A stretch of 64,000 bases of DNA from Hysterangium stoloniferum (taxonomy: Eukaryota; Basidiomycota; Agaricomycetes; Hysterangiales; Hysterangiaceae). Made by a program: the position numbers and the translations under genes. The notes beneath the pieces are model-generated. The model saw only the letters and a program-made list of their open reading frames with translations. It had not been told where the DNA came from and made no database searches. Shown here piece after piece: positions 32,101-43,984 of this stretch. Numbering within the stretch: the stretch's first letter is position 1; the number at the start of each line of letters is the position of its first letter. The stretch is taken from assembly GCA_015178975.1 (NCBI GenBank), contig WHVD01000069.1, positions 1 through 64,000 of the forward strand, read 5' to 3'.

Positions 32101-35100
32101 AATCGAAGTACCTCAGGGCGGTACTCTCACTGCCGTTGCCGTCGGAAGTTCCGAGTTGGAGGTTGTTCACAAGTCTCTGCGCACTCCGGATATCGATATC
32201 GATCGTATCGCCGATGGTGCGGGCGGCCTGGGCGTTATTAGATCGCAGCGGGACAATCTGTCTTTATTCCAGTCTGGTACTGTAACCCTTGCCCCCTCTA
32301 TCGACTCATCTCAGCGTGACTGCCCCGGTGCGGCACTTACCAGAAGCCCCCGCCCGGAAATTGTTCAAAGCAGCACAAGCACGTCTCAAAGTATTACCTC
32401 CGTGGTCGTAGTAGGTAGCGAAACTAGCCGTTCTCCTAGTGGTGGTACATTGGCGGATCGTCCCCGCTCAAGCGTTCGCTTCGCGTTGACTGTAGACCAT
32501 GCCAAGGATGATACGGTAAGTCATAAATGAACCAATACCCTCTCCTTACTATAATCATGACGCCCTTTGATTAGGACATTTCCACAACCATGGATACCCC
32601 AAACAACCAGGGTGTGCGTGGAGATAACGATGATGCCCTCATCCTAAATGCTTCTCCGAACCCTAATGCTAACGCTATACCAAGTCAACCCTTGCCAGCG
32701 GAACCCCTGTCGCTATGCACTCCTGATATTGGTCGTCCTGTCGAAGAAACGGGAGACCGACGAAGTGGGACACTTGATGACAAAGCCGTAAGCGAGTTCC
32801 CAATATTATTGGTGATTTACTTATTGTGCCCTCAGCAGTATGTAGGCGACTTACTGGGCGCTCAAGGGTCTCAGGTCGTTAGTGCGGTGTCCGGTACTGT
32901 AAGCAATTCCTTTGAACACACACAGCTCACAACCAGCATCAAGACTACTGTGGGTGTAGATGCTACAGAAGAAAGTCAACTCAAAAGCATCTTGCGACCT
33001 GGTACTATCATCGATGCGCCGCCATCCACCCCGATCAGTACACCTGACTCCGTTATCAGCAATGTGCCAATAAGCGATAGACCTCTGGGGACTAGCGACA
33101 ATACAAGTGTTACCCGCTATGATGATAGGAAGGGTGCTATCAGGCCGACCGTTTCGAATGTGGAGTCCTTGTCAAGTGAAAGTCTTCAAGAGAATATCAA
33201 TACCAATGTTCATGTTCATGTCGAGAAGTCCGACGTTATTGTTGAAAGCAACATCACCAAACCAGACGTTGGTACTGAGATCAGTAACCCAGGGGCGATA
33301 CCCATTGGCGAGGCGCTGGAGTACTTTCACGAAAGGGATGAAAATATTGCAAGTTCTGAAGATAAGGCGAACGTAAGACGCATTGGCTCGAGCGGAGCCA
33401 GTCATGTTGGAGGGCTCTACATGAACATTGCCAAATCAAGCAGCGAGAAATCTGGCTCAACGAACCTCAATCAATCTATGGCCAACGTTTCCGCGTCGAA
33501 CAATGCGCACCTTGATCCAACAGCAGGCGGATTGGGTGGCCCCTTCGTAGTTGTGGGTGGAAATGAAAACATTGCTGGCGGGGTTTTCGAGGCCGTACGC
33601 GATGTTGTCCAAAATACGACCCACAAAATTGTCAGTCAGGTAACGACCAGCAGGAGGATAACGACGTCCAGCCAAACTCAGGATGTGATAAGCGAAACAA
33701 TTCAGACAGTTACGGGCGGCTCTGACAACACACTGCAAGATGCGAACAGTGGAGAAGCTATAGGCACGAACCTCCGGGCGACCAAAACCGAGGATGATCA
33801 GCACATGTCTCAGGCCATCACACACCCAGCATTTGAAGAACAACACACTACGTTTTCTGAACAAGTCAGTGCCGTTGCCAAATGCGATACGCTCGGTAGA
33901 GGCCATCCTGACAGAGACGTTCAAGGGACCCAAAACGATGCTGGAAAGACCGAGTCCGGCGACGTTCGTGTTATTATTCAAGGTTTGGGAGGAAATGGCG
34001 AGTCATCGTTTCAGGCACAGACGCAGTGGACAAAGATCGATACGTTAGACATTGCAGCACATGGCGACCATCGCTTGGTATCTGCTCCAATCGACAATGA
34101 TGTTGTAGCCGGAAGTCAAGTCGGAGTCGGTACTTGGAAGCAGGGGTGCGAGGTCGGGGAAATATCTCGTAACCGCCAACAGCAAGTCGTCGAACACGGC
34201 GTACAATCTAACCTTAGTCATTCAAGTGACAGTCGTGTCCAGCTGTTCTCAACTGGAGCAAATAACACCCTTACACAAAATCAGAATCAAACCGGATCTG
34301 AAGAACGTCTCGTTGTTAGCTCACACGGTCGTAAGCAGGGTATGCTTTTAGAAGTCTAGTCAACGTGTTATGACTAGTGTATAATGTGTCTCTTTCCAGG
34401 TCTCTCTGTGTTATCTAGCGGCACTGTCTCTTTCCCAAGCCAGAAACATGTCGACGTCAGCATAACCAGCAAAGTAGTACGGGGTGAAGTCTCTGCAAGA
34501 AATTCCCAAACCTCTGGAACTCAAGAATCTGGCGCCGTAGCTTCCGTCGAAGGACAACTTCTTGAAGCCATGGAAGGTGACTGGATCGGCTCTATGTCAT
34601 TGGTCGATCGGGGACCTGCATCCAGTGAATCTCGAAGTCAGCAACAAGCAAATTGGGTGTCAAAACATCTTTCTTTCCACGGATCAATGGAATTGAGCTT
34701 CGACCAAGGAGCGACTGATGCATTAGGGGAGACAACTGGTGGTATTCACGAACACGTTGATCCGGTTTCTGTTCTGCCCAATCAGATCCAGCCCCTGGAG
34801 GATGCGGAGTCAGTCGGAGGCCGTGGGGATACGAAGATAGATGAGACGACTGTTACGGGATCTGTGAGGTAAGGAATTTCGTTCGAAAGCAGGGTGATTC
34901 GAATTCAATTATACATTTATAAGTCAAACAGCCTTGGAATTTCAAACACAAGGCCAAGGAACTTTACCGAGTAGATCCAACAGTACTTCAGGAGAACAAC
35001 CTGTACTTACCCTGAGCCATACCGAACGTTTCGACAGTAACGCAGAGGGCGTAAAACAATCTGGGGCATTCGTTGACTCTTCAGAAACCACAGCACAGTG

Positions 35101-37083
35101 TGCCCCAGTGATTATCGGTGCATCTCATCAATCACAGAACAAAGACACCTCTATTACTATAAATAATACAGGAGTGCAGGAGATTGGTCAGTCTAATACT
35201 GAATACCACCAACCGCAGGATATTTGCCACGATTCCATCGGCCTCCCAATCTCAACCGAGGGGAAAATGACGTGGGTTGGCTCGAATACTACAAATGCGT
35301 CTGTCGACGAAGGAAAGTCTCGGGAAGGGCTACGTAATGAAATTACGGGTGTAGGGTACAGTGGTTCGCCCATACGGCACACGGGGTCCAATGCAGTCGT
35401 CACGGAATCAGAGAGCAGTGCCCAGTTGACTACATCGATCACTCAGACTGTTCAAGAGTCAGCAAGAAGCTATCATGAAAAAACCGACGGGGTGAATATC
35501 CTTTTTTTTTTCTTTTTTTTTTGGAAGACATTAAATAATATCCTTTTGTATAGATTCACACGGAGACATCTATGACAATTATCGAACAAGGACTGGGAGG
35601 AGATCATTGTCCCAGTAACGCTTCAGGTTCTATCCTTGAAGGCGACGCAGCTGTCACTCATACTGCGATTCCTCCCGACCGCGCTATGGCACCCGGGTAT
35701 AAGGAAGCAGAAGTCATGGGGAAGATATGCCACGGAATCGACGAGCGGTTAAGCACCACGGTACGGAATTGATATCTTTCTTTATAGTATCCCTGTCGTT
35801 CAGATTTTCCCCCCTCCAGAGTACCCTCTCAGTCAATGCAGAAAATAACGACGTTCCCGAGGAATACAACAAGAGTCCACTGCCACCTGAAGATAGCTTG
35901 ACCGCTAGATTGAGTCCCCCGCCACCACCCAGGCCTGCATCTCCCTCCAACTCAGCCAATCCCCGGGACGATCTTGCAAGAGGCACGATTGGTTTCAATC
36001 AAAGCAGTATCGCAGCGGATCCAGCTGATGTGCTCACCTCGCCGTCACAGCACCCCGACCAGGTTATATCTACCGTACCATCTCCGATTGTACCCACAAC
36101 CTTTTCGACTGATGAGCACCATCCGAGTGAGCCTCCTCTGCCATTGCAGATTGGAAGTCCTATTATCCCTACACCCGAGGTAGGCCTATAATTTTAGCCT
36201 TATAAATATCCTTACGCAACATCCGCAATATAGAAATTGTTAACACCCGTAAGTACTTCGATCATACTCACCGTTACATGTTTCAACTTTTTTAATTTTG
36301 TGATAGGATGTGACGACTCCCAAACAGGCCATCTCTGTACTAGGGCAAGAGTCGATGCACTCCGCGATGAGTCCTACGCATGTCATAGAACCTGTCGTGG
36401 GTCTGACATCCGTCGTATCACGTGAGGATATTCAAAAGACTGACAAGATGGCTGAGGAAGCTACTGTGGCCCCCAGCACAAACCAGCCGGGGCCACCTAG
36501 TTCTCAGGACGCGATGCCTCCTTCATTGGTCGACCTTCCCTACTCATACGCTCATGCAGTGAAGCAACAAGGGCAGTCACTTGATATCGTGAAGTCGACT
36601 TCTATCACCCAAAATGTCATCACTTCAGAGTCAAATGTTGAGCGTGAAACACATTTGTCAGAGCTTCCCTCAGTGGCAAATAGCTCTTCAGATCTTCTCA
36701 ATCTGGAAATGTCGCTGAAAATGAAAGAAGACGATCCTCAGAATGGTGGTATACATTCGATTACGTCTCTCTCCCCCACAAATAATCCCTCTACCCATAA
36801 ACTTCCTGATGTCGTCGTCGCCGAAAGCCGTCCTGAGGGAGCCTCTGAAGGCGAAGCTACCGATGTTAACCGACTCGTTACCCCACCTCCCCCAGCCGTC
36901 CCGCTCATATCCCCATTTCGCCATCCTCTTGCCAGCGGCCCGCCTAGTGTCGCACCTAGTGTCGCGGAGAGTGCCCCTGAAGCAGACGAGCAACCTGACA
37001 CCAGACCATACGAGAACGGAAACGAGACTGGACGAGATGTAATTGACGCTCATGTTTATCCACCAGTCAGGTTATTTCGTTGA
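29109..37083 (+). CDS. Giant HSP20-like domain protein with long Ser/Gln/Gly-rich tail, copy 1 (~2,480 aa)
   Basis: Nine or more exons are supported: 29109-29143, 29196-29427, 29492-32515, 32575-34339 (with a probable 48-nt intron at 32788-32835), 34400-34868, 34924-35491, 35554-35760, 35820-36179 and 36307-37083. All junctions are GT-AG and keep phase, checked against copy 2. Start MEHTELNPFVPQ. Residues 13-107 form the HSP20-like domain: IPGV at 29-32, YLAISG at 44-49, GRFARDVPLKL at 74-84, GGYLVRYT at 100-107. The remaining ~2,370 residues are low in complexity, rich in S, Q, G, N, T and V, with a late proline-rich stretch (LSPPPPPRPASP). No transmembrane or known catalytic domain was seen. 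The frame is open end to end. Function unknown; a scaffold or condensate-forming chaperone relative is one possibility. Confidence 0.75.
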
Positions 37084-37140
37084 TTCAGACATGTGTAAAT
37101 ATATCCATGTACCATAAACGTAATTGAGCACTTAAATTTC

Positions 37141-37440
37141 TTGTGAAAGTGTTCTAGCCGTGTTCCTACATGACAGAGCACCCCCAGACTCTACACCCTA
37201 CTTAGCCTGCAGACACTGATGGGGACGTTCGAAGAGTGTCAATGATAGGGAACCGTAGGGGCTGGCGGAGTACGATGCGTTGGTGCTCGAAGTTAGTGGG
37301 GTGTGAAAGTTTTTTCTTTTCCTATTTAAATTCGTGCTAATAATTTTCGGCTATGGATTTAGGTTGTGAAGTAAGTAGTGACAAACTCAGGCTCAACAGG
37401 ACACTATGTTGATGTCATAAACAGTTATTCGACATGCTAG
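37141..37440. other. Intergenic region downstream of the giant gene
   Basis: About 300 bp between two convergent genes, the giant plus-strand gene and the minus-strand HNH gene. No frame or structured element was recognised. Confidence 0.5.
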
Positions 37441-38744
37441 TTACTTGAATGAGACAGAAGCAAATTTGTTAGCTAGTAGGGAAGAAATATCTGTTGAACC
37501 ATCACGGGCTATTGCGATTTCCTCTTGATCTCTGAAAATACTCTCGAGGTACTCGGCGGCCCCGGAAGCACGCAATACCTTAGCAAATGCAGCATGGATG
37601 GCTAGATATCGAGGGTCTGGTGGACTAATTCCAGACGTACTTCGGAAGTTGACAGACATCCCATTTAGTGGTGTAAGTCGGGACCTAACGACATAACAAT
37701 GTTGATTTCGCTGAATTTTTGAGATTAGCAATTACCACTGATAGATAAAAGCGCATTCACTGTAGGCTCAAACCAGAACTTAAAGCTGCCAAAAAGGCTA
37801 TGTCCATTCGAACAGAGAAGAATGCCGTTACTGGAGTCGTATATTCCGTCTCCCATTAAATTCTGGATGGGTACAGACGTCCAATTCTTTATCATAACCC
37901 AATTTACGGCGGAAGAGTGCTATCACATAATGATCACCATCAATGTTGCTATTAATTTGAAGGCCAGTATACATACAGCCTCGCCATTATCATCCACAGC
38001 AAAGTCATTCAAGGAAAAGGGTATAATATGCGCAACTTCGAGGCACAAAGTCATCGCGTCTATCATTGTGTTTGGAGAGTCTGGTAACGGAACACTCTTC
38101 TCGTCAACTTCTAAAGGATGCAGTATACAGCGGTGGTTATGTCGTTTGCAAACCTGGAGACATCGGTTAGCCGTGACCATGCGAATATTATTTTGTAAGT
38201 CACCTCCCATCTCATTCGACGTTGTCTACTTCGGGTAGCTGGCTCTACCATGTTTTCCGTATCGTTTAGGTCAGGGGTCTGTTCATCAGATGGTTCCACA
38301 GTCCGAACATACCCTGCTGGTTTCACTTAGGACAAACATTAGGGCGGCTAAGACAACCACACCCCGGAAAAAGAACATACTGGGTTGCACCATGCTTTCA
38401 AACCATACTTGAGCTACTTCGAAAACCTTTCCGTCTTTATAGGCGGCGTAGATGACACCGGCAGTATACCTTTCTCCTGTAATTATTCCTCTGTCTGGGA
38501 TCGGATCCTTTCCCGCAAAATCGAGCAAGGCATCTAAAAAGATACCGACAAAAACCTTGCTATCCTTATATTTTCGGAGTGTGGCGTCGCGCCAGGCTGT
38601 TGTGATAGTGCGTGCTTCATTAACTAGTGCATTAGTAGGGAAGCCGCCATCACCGATAACAGTGTCAATATCGATTTCAAGGTCTTCAAAACTTAGTACT
38701 GAACCAAAAGACTCCGCAGCACGCCGATGGGATTGCGGCGGCAT
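37441..38744 (-). CDS. HNH_2-type nuclease domain protein
   Basis: Exons: 38744-38313, 38278-38204, 38153-37977, 37919-37761 and 37710-37441, all in phase (about 370 aa). The last three introns are 50-57 nt with clear GT-AG ends; the first is only 34 nt and could be different. The HNH_2 region reads CKRHNHRCIL, then CLEVAHIIPFS (the metal/catalytic His), then NGILLCSNGHSLFG, where family members usually have H..FD; the Asp is Gly here. The C-terminal SPPDPRYLAIHAAFAKVLRA and SGAAEYLESI segment is typical of basidiomycete HNH_2 proteins. It probably acts as a nuclease, but substrate and role are unknown and the Gly may weaken activity. It sits between the duplicated blocks and has no second copy here. 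Confidence 0.72.
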
Positions 38745-38857
38745 AACTGAGTCGATCTAGAAATTGGCGGACTTTGAACTCTGGCCGAAACAGCACTCAC
38801 TTTTTACTCACTTTCTGTGAAACTTTTGATAGGGAAGTCCAAAGTGTGGGAAAGCGT

Positions 38858-39170
38858 CACTTTCTGCATTTTCCCATACTTCCGCATCATGTATGGATGG
38901 TAATTATGAAGAGATAGGTTTGTTTGTAATTGAATCTAAATGATGCTCAAATGTCCTAAAGAATTACCCATGATTTCCAGCGGTTTTGTACACGAAAATA
39001 TGTCGAATCCGTATCACTTTCTCCACTTTCATTCACTTAGCATACTTTCACTTTATGTATGAAGGTTCTGAAGAGACAGGTCTGTTATAATTGATTTGAA
39101 ATGATGCTGAAATATCCTCAGGAATTTCATATTATTTTTGACGGTGCTATGCATGAAAATATGTCGAATC
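38858..39170. repeat. Tandem duplication of a ~150-bp non-coding unit
   Basis: 38858-39009 and 39024-39170 are diverged direct repeats. Both start CACTTTC, share a TATG/GAAGAGA(T/C)AGGT block and a GATGCT(C/G)AAAT block, and end GAAAATATGTCGAATC. The unit lies upstream of the HNH gene. No coding capacity. Confidence 0.65.
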
Positions 39171-39382
39171 TTTCACTTCCAAAAGAGGCCACTTTGAGTC
39201 TGCAACCGTTACTACTTTAGATTTCGAGTATGGTTATTCGGTTTGAATTCTTAATTTACAGTGGAGTAAGATATTCTCCGGATTCATATCAGGTTCTTAC
39301 AATTGATCTGTGAGATATAGAGACGCGGCCAATGTATCCTCTACTTCGATGGGCATAAGGATCGCAAGATAACAGGGACGAC

Positions 39383-39619
39383 TTATATCAGACGCCGATG
39401 CTTCACCGGCAACTTCTTTCTGAAGTTTCTGTAATACCCAACCAGTTGAAACATGGCACTTGCAACATAAGCGTTTCTAGTACAGGATGACCTCGTCCAT
39501 GGGAAGCGTCTAGTAGCATTGGTCGAATTTACGGTAATGTGTGCCGTAAACGTGGAAGGGCCGCGAAAAATGGCAGAATGCCATATACGGCCTGGGTGAA
39601 TGGGCGGGGATATTGACAT
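39383..39619 (-). other. Small unassigned frame
   Basis: A 78-residue minus-strand frame (MSISPPIHPGRIWHSAIF start) with no recognised domain. It could be a 3' exon of the F-box-like gene at 40000-40750 or noise. Confidence 0.2.
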
Positions 39620-39999
39620 TTGATTCTAGTTCTCGTCTGGACCATAGGAATATCGACTGCTTAGCCTAACCAACGTTCTCGGTAGGAAGTGAGTTAAATT
39701 AAGAAAAGAAAAACTGATGCGATCCATGCCAACTCGTTGTCCGATATCGCGTCACAAACACTCAAGTCTAGATGCATGATTAACACAGCAGCATTGGTAC
39801 TGGTTGAAGACAGATGGATACTTAAGTCCGTTATGGGTTCTGTAACAGATTAAAAGCGGAGGACATGAACGTTACGTGCTTGAAGGAGGCCCAGTGCTGT
39901 TGCCGTACAGCAAGTCGAGTTTCTGTAAGGAATCAACGGGTATGGATGGGGGATGGCACCATGGATGGAAATCTAGCACTCTTAGATTAGGAAGAGAGG

Positions 40000-40750
40000 C
40001 TAGAAGTCGTTGGAGGGTTGAGGCCTTGGGCTATTCCCTGACATGACGGTAAAACGAAGTTGTTCAATATTTTGAAATAGGTGCGGAGAAAAGAGAGGTG
40101 GTTGGTCAAAAAATTGACATCTGTTGTCAACGGTAAGGCCTTCTATTTCAATCAGACGCCTGAAATATGGCGCCCCTATACCTCCCTGCTCATATAGTAC
40201 AGTATGCGAATTGACGTCGATTGGATTCCGATACTTGGAACCTTCCTTGATGGTTCCGGAGTGATATCTCCACGAAGCTACAGTTATCCCGCCGTAATAC
40301 CTCAGGACCGTCAATGGACGTGAATTCAAGAATTTATGCATGTAAGGTGAGTTGTTCCGACCACGTTGGGAATGAAACTGCGCCTCGGCGCGGCAAGGAT
40401 GCAACAAGAGTAGTTAGACTTTCGCATGTCGACCGCAAAAGCGCAACTATGTCTAATAACGTGGTATGTGCTGCGCTTTCCTCATGGATTTTCGCTGTCC
40501 AAGGCAAGTCCGACCAGTTCCAACTCCTGACTCGGCGGACGTATACGAGCAGGTCATCATCCCCCAGTAGGTCTCGAATGCGTGCTCTTGTCCGTCGCAG
40601 CCTCAAAACATACCGCCAAGTTGTTGTTTCTCTTTCTCTAATTTCCATAGGCTGACTCTTGGTACCCTCAAATATAAGTTCTCTGAAGAGATACGGTAAT
40701 GTGACTGCGCGAATATTCGAATTCAGAGTAGTGAGTGACAATATATCCAC
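40000..40750 (-). pseudogene. F-box-like protein fragment
   Basis: On the minus strand YVDILSLTTLNSNIRAVTLP followed by YLFRELIF resembles the end of an F-box and start of the LRR-like part in basidiomycete F-box proteins. The frame 40750-40334 then runs through WNWSDLPW and LLRSTCESLTTLVASLP. An overlapping frame 40407-40000 continues (SRPLTVLRYYGGI, LFQNIEQLRFTVM), implying an intron or frameshift near 40340-40400. No start codon with an F-box first helix was found; a TGA lies just upstream. Such proteins usually recruit substrates to SCF ubiquitin ligases. Gene or pseudogene cannot be settled. Confidence 0.38.
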
Positions 40751-42239
40751 ATATTGTGAGACTATTCTGATTCACACATCCAAGGGGGATCGATGGTCAT
40801 CTGTATGACTTTCTGCCGTGAATTAAGAGTGCACTGTTTTATTTTTGATGGTTTTTGAGACAATAATTGAAAATCTGGGTGCTAGGTTGATTTTGATTCC
40901 GTGGAACACATATTTGGATCTTACGCTTGTTGAGCTTCACCTACAACTATGAGCCCGCAACACCAAGTAGGAGGCCTACTTGAAACAAAAATACTAAATT
41001 TCACAATAATGAAGCAAAGCCAATATAATTTCCGTTTGACCTCGGTGGCGTAGTGAAATCAAGCCACTTCGTCCGTCTAAATGTCCCTTTTTTTTCAGAA
41101 GGCACGTCCACTGCAATCACACGCAACAGTAGCGAGACCTCGTGCACCCTCACATAAACCTCTAATCAACCCAACACCCTATCTCCATATACGTGCTCCA
41201 GGTGACCGTCAGCAAAAGTGAATTTTTGTCCGACACTCCTCCCGTGCTCGGCACGGAACACAGCGCCGCATTTTATCCCATCAAGAAATATACTCAGGAA
41301 CGCGGCTTGGCGAGGGCCACATCCTACACGAGGTCTTATTACATTCATGCTCTTGAAATCCTCCGTCTCGAAGGCGCTAGTTGGACGATTCAACTTATTG
41401 GTCACCGGCCCAGACTAATCCTGCTCGGCTAGATCATCGGAGGGCAGATATCATTTCTCTGTGGCATGAGCATGCCGATTCCCCTGATAGCCACGGTACG
41501 TACTTCGGAGGCATCAGTCTTCCGATTCCGATCCCAAAATCCGACCCCGACGCTCGGTGTGTGCGCAGCTTGGGGTTCAAACATGATCGATGAAAACGCC
41601 GTCGTTTCACTTGGTAGTAAGTGAAGATCCGAACGGTCAGTCACCCACGATGTTTCCAGGTTTGCGGGTGAGTATCTCATCAGGCACATTGGTGGTGTCA
41701 GGTTCTAGTCTACAGACCGCGCAACAAGCCTGAATTTCGCCTAGTTTACATTGGAGTCTGGCCACTATTATAGAAAGTAGAGGTGTGCTTAGGCGGAAAT
41801 TGTGCAATATTTTGGGCGATTTGTGAGCTAAGGCACAAACGGTATCAAAAACGTCTGATCCAAAATGATCGTTTGAGAAATAACTAACCACTCCCTAAGT
41901 TGGCCGGACTAGTTAGGTCAGATATATTTAGATAGCGAATCAAGTAAGTGCACATTACCACGAATTAGGAAATAATTATGACATGATTGGTCAAAATCCG
42001 CCCCGATGGATCTCGGTAGTCGACCGAGTAACTGGTGGTGGACCGAGAGGCCCCCATCATCAACGGTACCATCAGCGTTTACTTCGCCAGCTTGGCAGAG
42101 GAAGTAGAGAGAATCTAACATTAATACGCCTAAACTTTCTACCGGAAGTTTTTTTGCACACTTTCTGCACCCACAAAATGTACATATTACTTCCGCACTA
42201 AATGCCAGTAAGCCTACATGTGGTGACTAATCAGATCTG
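40751..42239. other. Interval with only unassigned short frames
   Basis: Frames of 60-86 codons overlap on both strands (for example 41193-41432 plus; 41429-41689, 41637-41891 and 41918-42121 minus). None shows a recognisable domain, and I could not join them by convincing introns. The minus-strand set 42121-41429 could be remnants of one gene. The duplicated block begins at about 42240. Confidence 0.35.
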
Positions 42240-42443
42240 TAACTTCTAAGAGCAGTGATGTTTTCCAAGAGAATCTACGATGTCGCTATTCAGTTCTTGT
42301 TATTCAATGGGGAGGCTATAAAGATGGTCCCTAAGTCTAGTACTTCACACCGAGGGATACATGCAAACAGGGTCTTTTCTCCATTTTTTCAAGTATTGCA
42401 AGGCTAGAAAGCGTTACAAAAATAATTACTGTCCCCAGCCATT

Positions 42444-43236
42444 TCAAAGTGGGAGTCCCTCCTGGTTGGGGGGTACCTGGGCTACTGCAGGCTGAGGTGC
42501 CGTGGTAGTGCTAACACCAGCGTTGAAGCTCGCACCAATGTTGCAGCCTGAAGGGTAGTGATAGCCCTGTCCCTGGTAAGCACCCTGGTTTTGCCAGACG
42601 CCTTGCCCGCCATTTAGACCGACCGCACCGGGAGGGCAGGTGCAACCCGCCCCTTTACCGCAGGGTGTAGCCCAGGCTCCGGCCAGACCACCATTTCCGC
42701 CACAGATGTCCTGGTTGTGAGGGCGGCATTGCCTGGCGCTGTATGCGTCGAGTTGAGCATACTGCGCACAGGTGGGGACAGAGACAGGGCTGTTACGAAT
42801 AGTATAGCGAATCACAAAATCACCACAATCCTGGTAGCGCTCAAGGATGAGGATCTGGTACGGGCAGGTAAGAGGAAAATATTAAAGTTGAGGTTGTGTC
42901 TTATGTCTGACCTGAGTCCCAGGGTTCAATCTGAGAGGAATGTCTCTTCCGAAATTACCGCATGCTTGGTCGGACCATATGAGATTTGAAATAAGACCTT
43001 GACAGTCTTTTTTGGCGCGAGGGACAAGACGGCCTGTGACAAGAACGTAGTTATCGTGTTGAACGACTTCAACGCACAAAGCGATGCCGTTGAGGTGGAG
43101 ACGGATTTCGAAGATCGCATTGGGGTATCGAACTACGGAGGCACTAGAGAAATGTAGATAAGGAACGAAGGTGTTGAGGAATATTTTGGTATCGTACATA
43201 CCGAGGGACGAAAGGGTTGCAAAAATTGTGTTCCAT
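42444..43236 (-). CDS. Small HSP20-like domain protein, copy 2 (225 aa)
   Basis: Exons 43236-43202 (MEHNFCNPFVPR), 43143-42912 and 42854-42444; introns GTATGT...CTAG and GTCAGA...CCAG. The exon 2 length (232 nt) and both phases equal those of copy 1 and of the giant genes. The domain shows FEIRLHLNGI, YVLVTGRLVPR, GNFGRDIPLRL and FVIRYTIRN blocks, as in an alpha-crystallin fold. The tail carries TCAQYAQLDAY, GGNGGLAGAW, GAGCTCPPGAVG and NGGQGVWQNQG, then YQGQGYHYP. It is uninterrupted and shares tail motifs with copy 1, so the tail is probably constrained. It diverges from the giant gene starting at 43985. Confidence 0.76.
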
Positions 43237-43984
43237 TACGTTCGACGTGGATGACGACTTGAACGGGTTGGCTCTGTGGTGTTTAAATGACTTTGGGAGT
43301 ATATCCTGGGGAAGTAATGATACATCGAGGCCCTCTTTATGATGGTCTGTAAGGCCGGATGCGCGGTGTGAGAAAGTTGATTGAACGTCAGGCTCGGATC
43401 AGTTGAGTTACTGAATTGAATTGAAGTCGGAAGGAAAGCCATGGTTGATCAAACTGCGAGCGCTAAGCTCTCTCATTGGACATGCTTGCCCAAAGGAGAT
43501 ATCCCACATGACGCTGGAGGTATGTCTGGTAGGCCGAGTTGAAATAGGCCATCCACAGGTCGTGATTTATTTGGGGGTGTAAACCTTTTTGGAAGGCCTC
43601 ATCTTAGATTTCTGCTGAAAGCATCCTTTGGATGGAAGTAGAACTTGGGCACTTCATGCAAGAGCGCCTAAAGCAGCTTGTAAATTTGTTCCCAGCTGCA
43701 ATAAACCAATTGTAGATCCAGATGGAAATAACGAGTTTTCACTAAGTTTTAATGAAATGTGCGTGACATCGTGAGAACCTTGTCCGCTTGATGGCCAGTT
43801 CCAGGGAGGTGTTTCCTTTCGGCGTCAGGCCGAAGTGATCGTGATCGCTTCAGGACTTCCAGACTCGATTAGGTTATCGTTGTCATATTCCACACAAGAT
43901 GTCAGTCAGTTGTAAGAGTTCTCCAGGGCAGCTCAAACAACCTTTTATTACTTTTACGGATTCTGTGTTTCATTGTGTTTCTTC
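43237..43984. promoter_or_regulatory. Divergent intergenic region, pair 2
   Basis: 748 bp between the start codons of the second divergent pair, about 285 bp shorter than in pair 1. It contains stretches alignable with 28076-29108 near both ends. No specific control site was recognised. Confidence 0.5.

Larger units (their letters stand above)
27058..37140. repeat. Duplicated gene block, copy 1
   Basis: This block and 42240-51130 share the same order: a minus-strand small gene, a divergent spacer, then a plus-strand giant gene. Homology starts near GTAACTTCTAAG (27058 and 42238) and fades after the giant gene (CCATGTACC...TAAAC at 37105 and 51092). Divergence is substantial, with many indels, so the duplication is old. 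Confidence 0.85.

Noticed and set aside
29477-32530. A stand-alone 1,017-residue protein starting at ATG 29477
   Set aside because: The ATG is inside the intron ending at 29491 and the frame ends at a GTAAGT donor. Both are explained by the multi-exon model.
32788-32835. Hydrophobic segment in giant protein 1 (possible membrane helix)
   Set aside because: It coincides with a 48-nt stretch with GTAAGC and CTCAG ends, so it is more likely an in-frame intron.
41029-41110. Possible tRNA-like segment (CGGTGGCGTAGTG...)
   Set aside because: No acceptor stem or T-arm could be paired. The nearby TTTCCGTTTGACC also occurs in the small LTR at 8575, so it is more likely repeat-derived.
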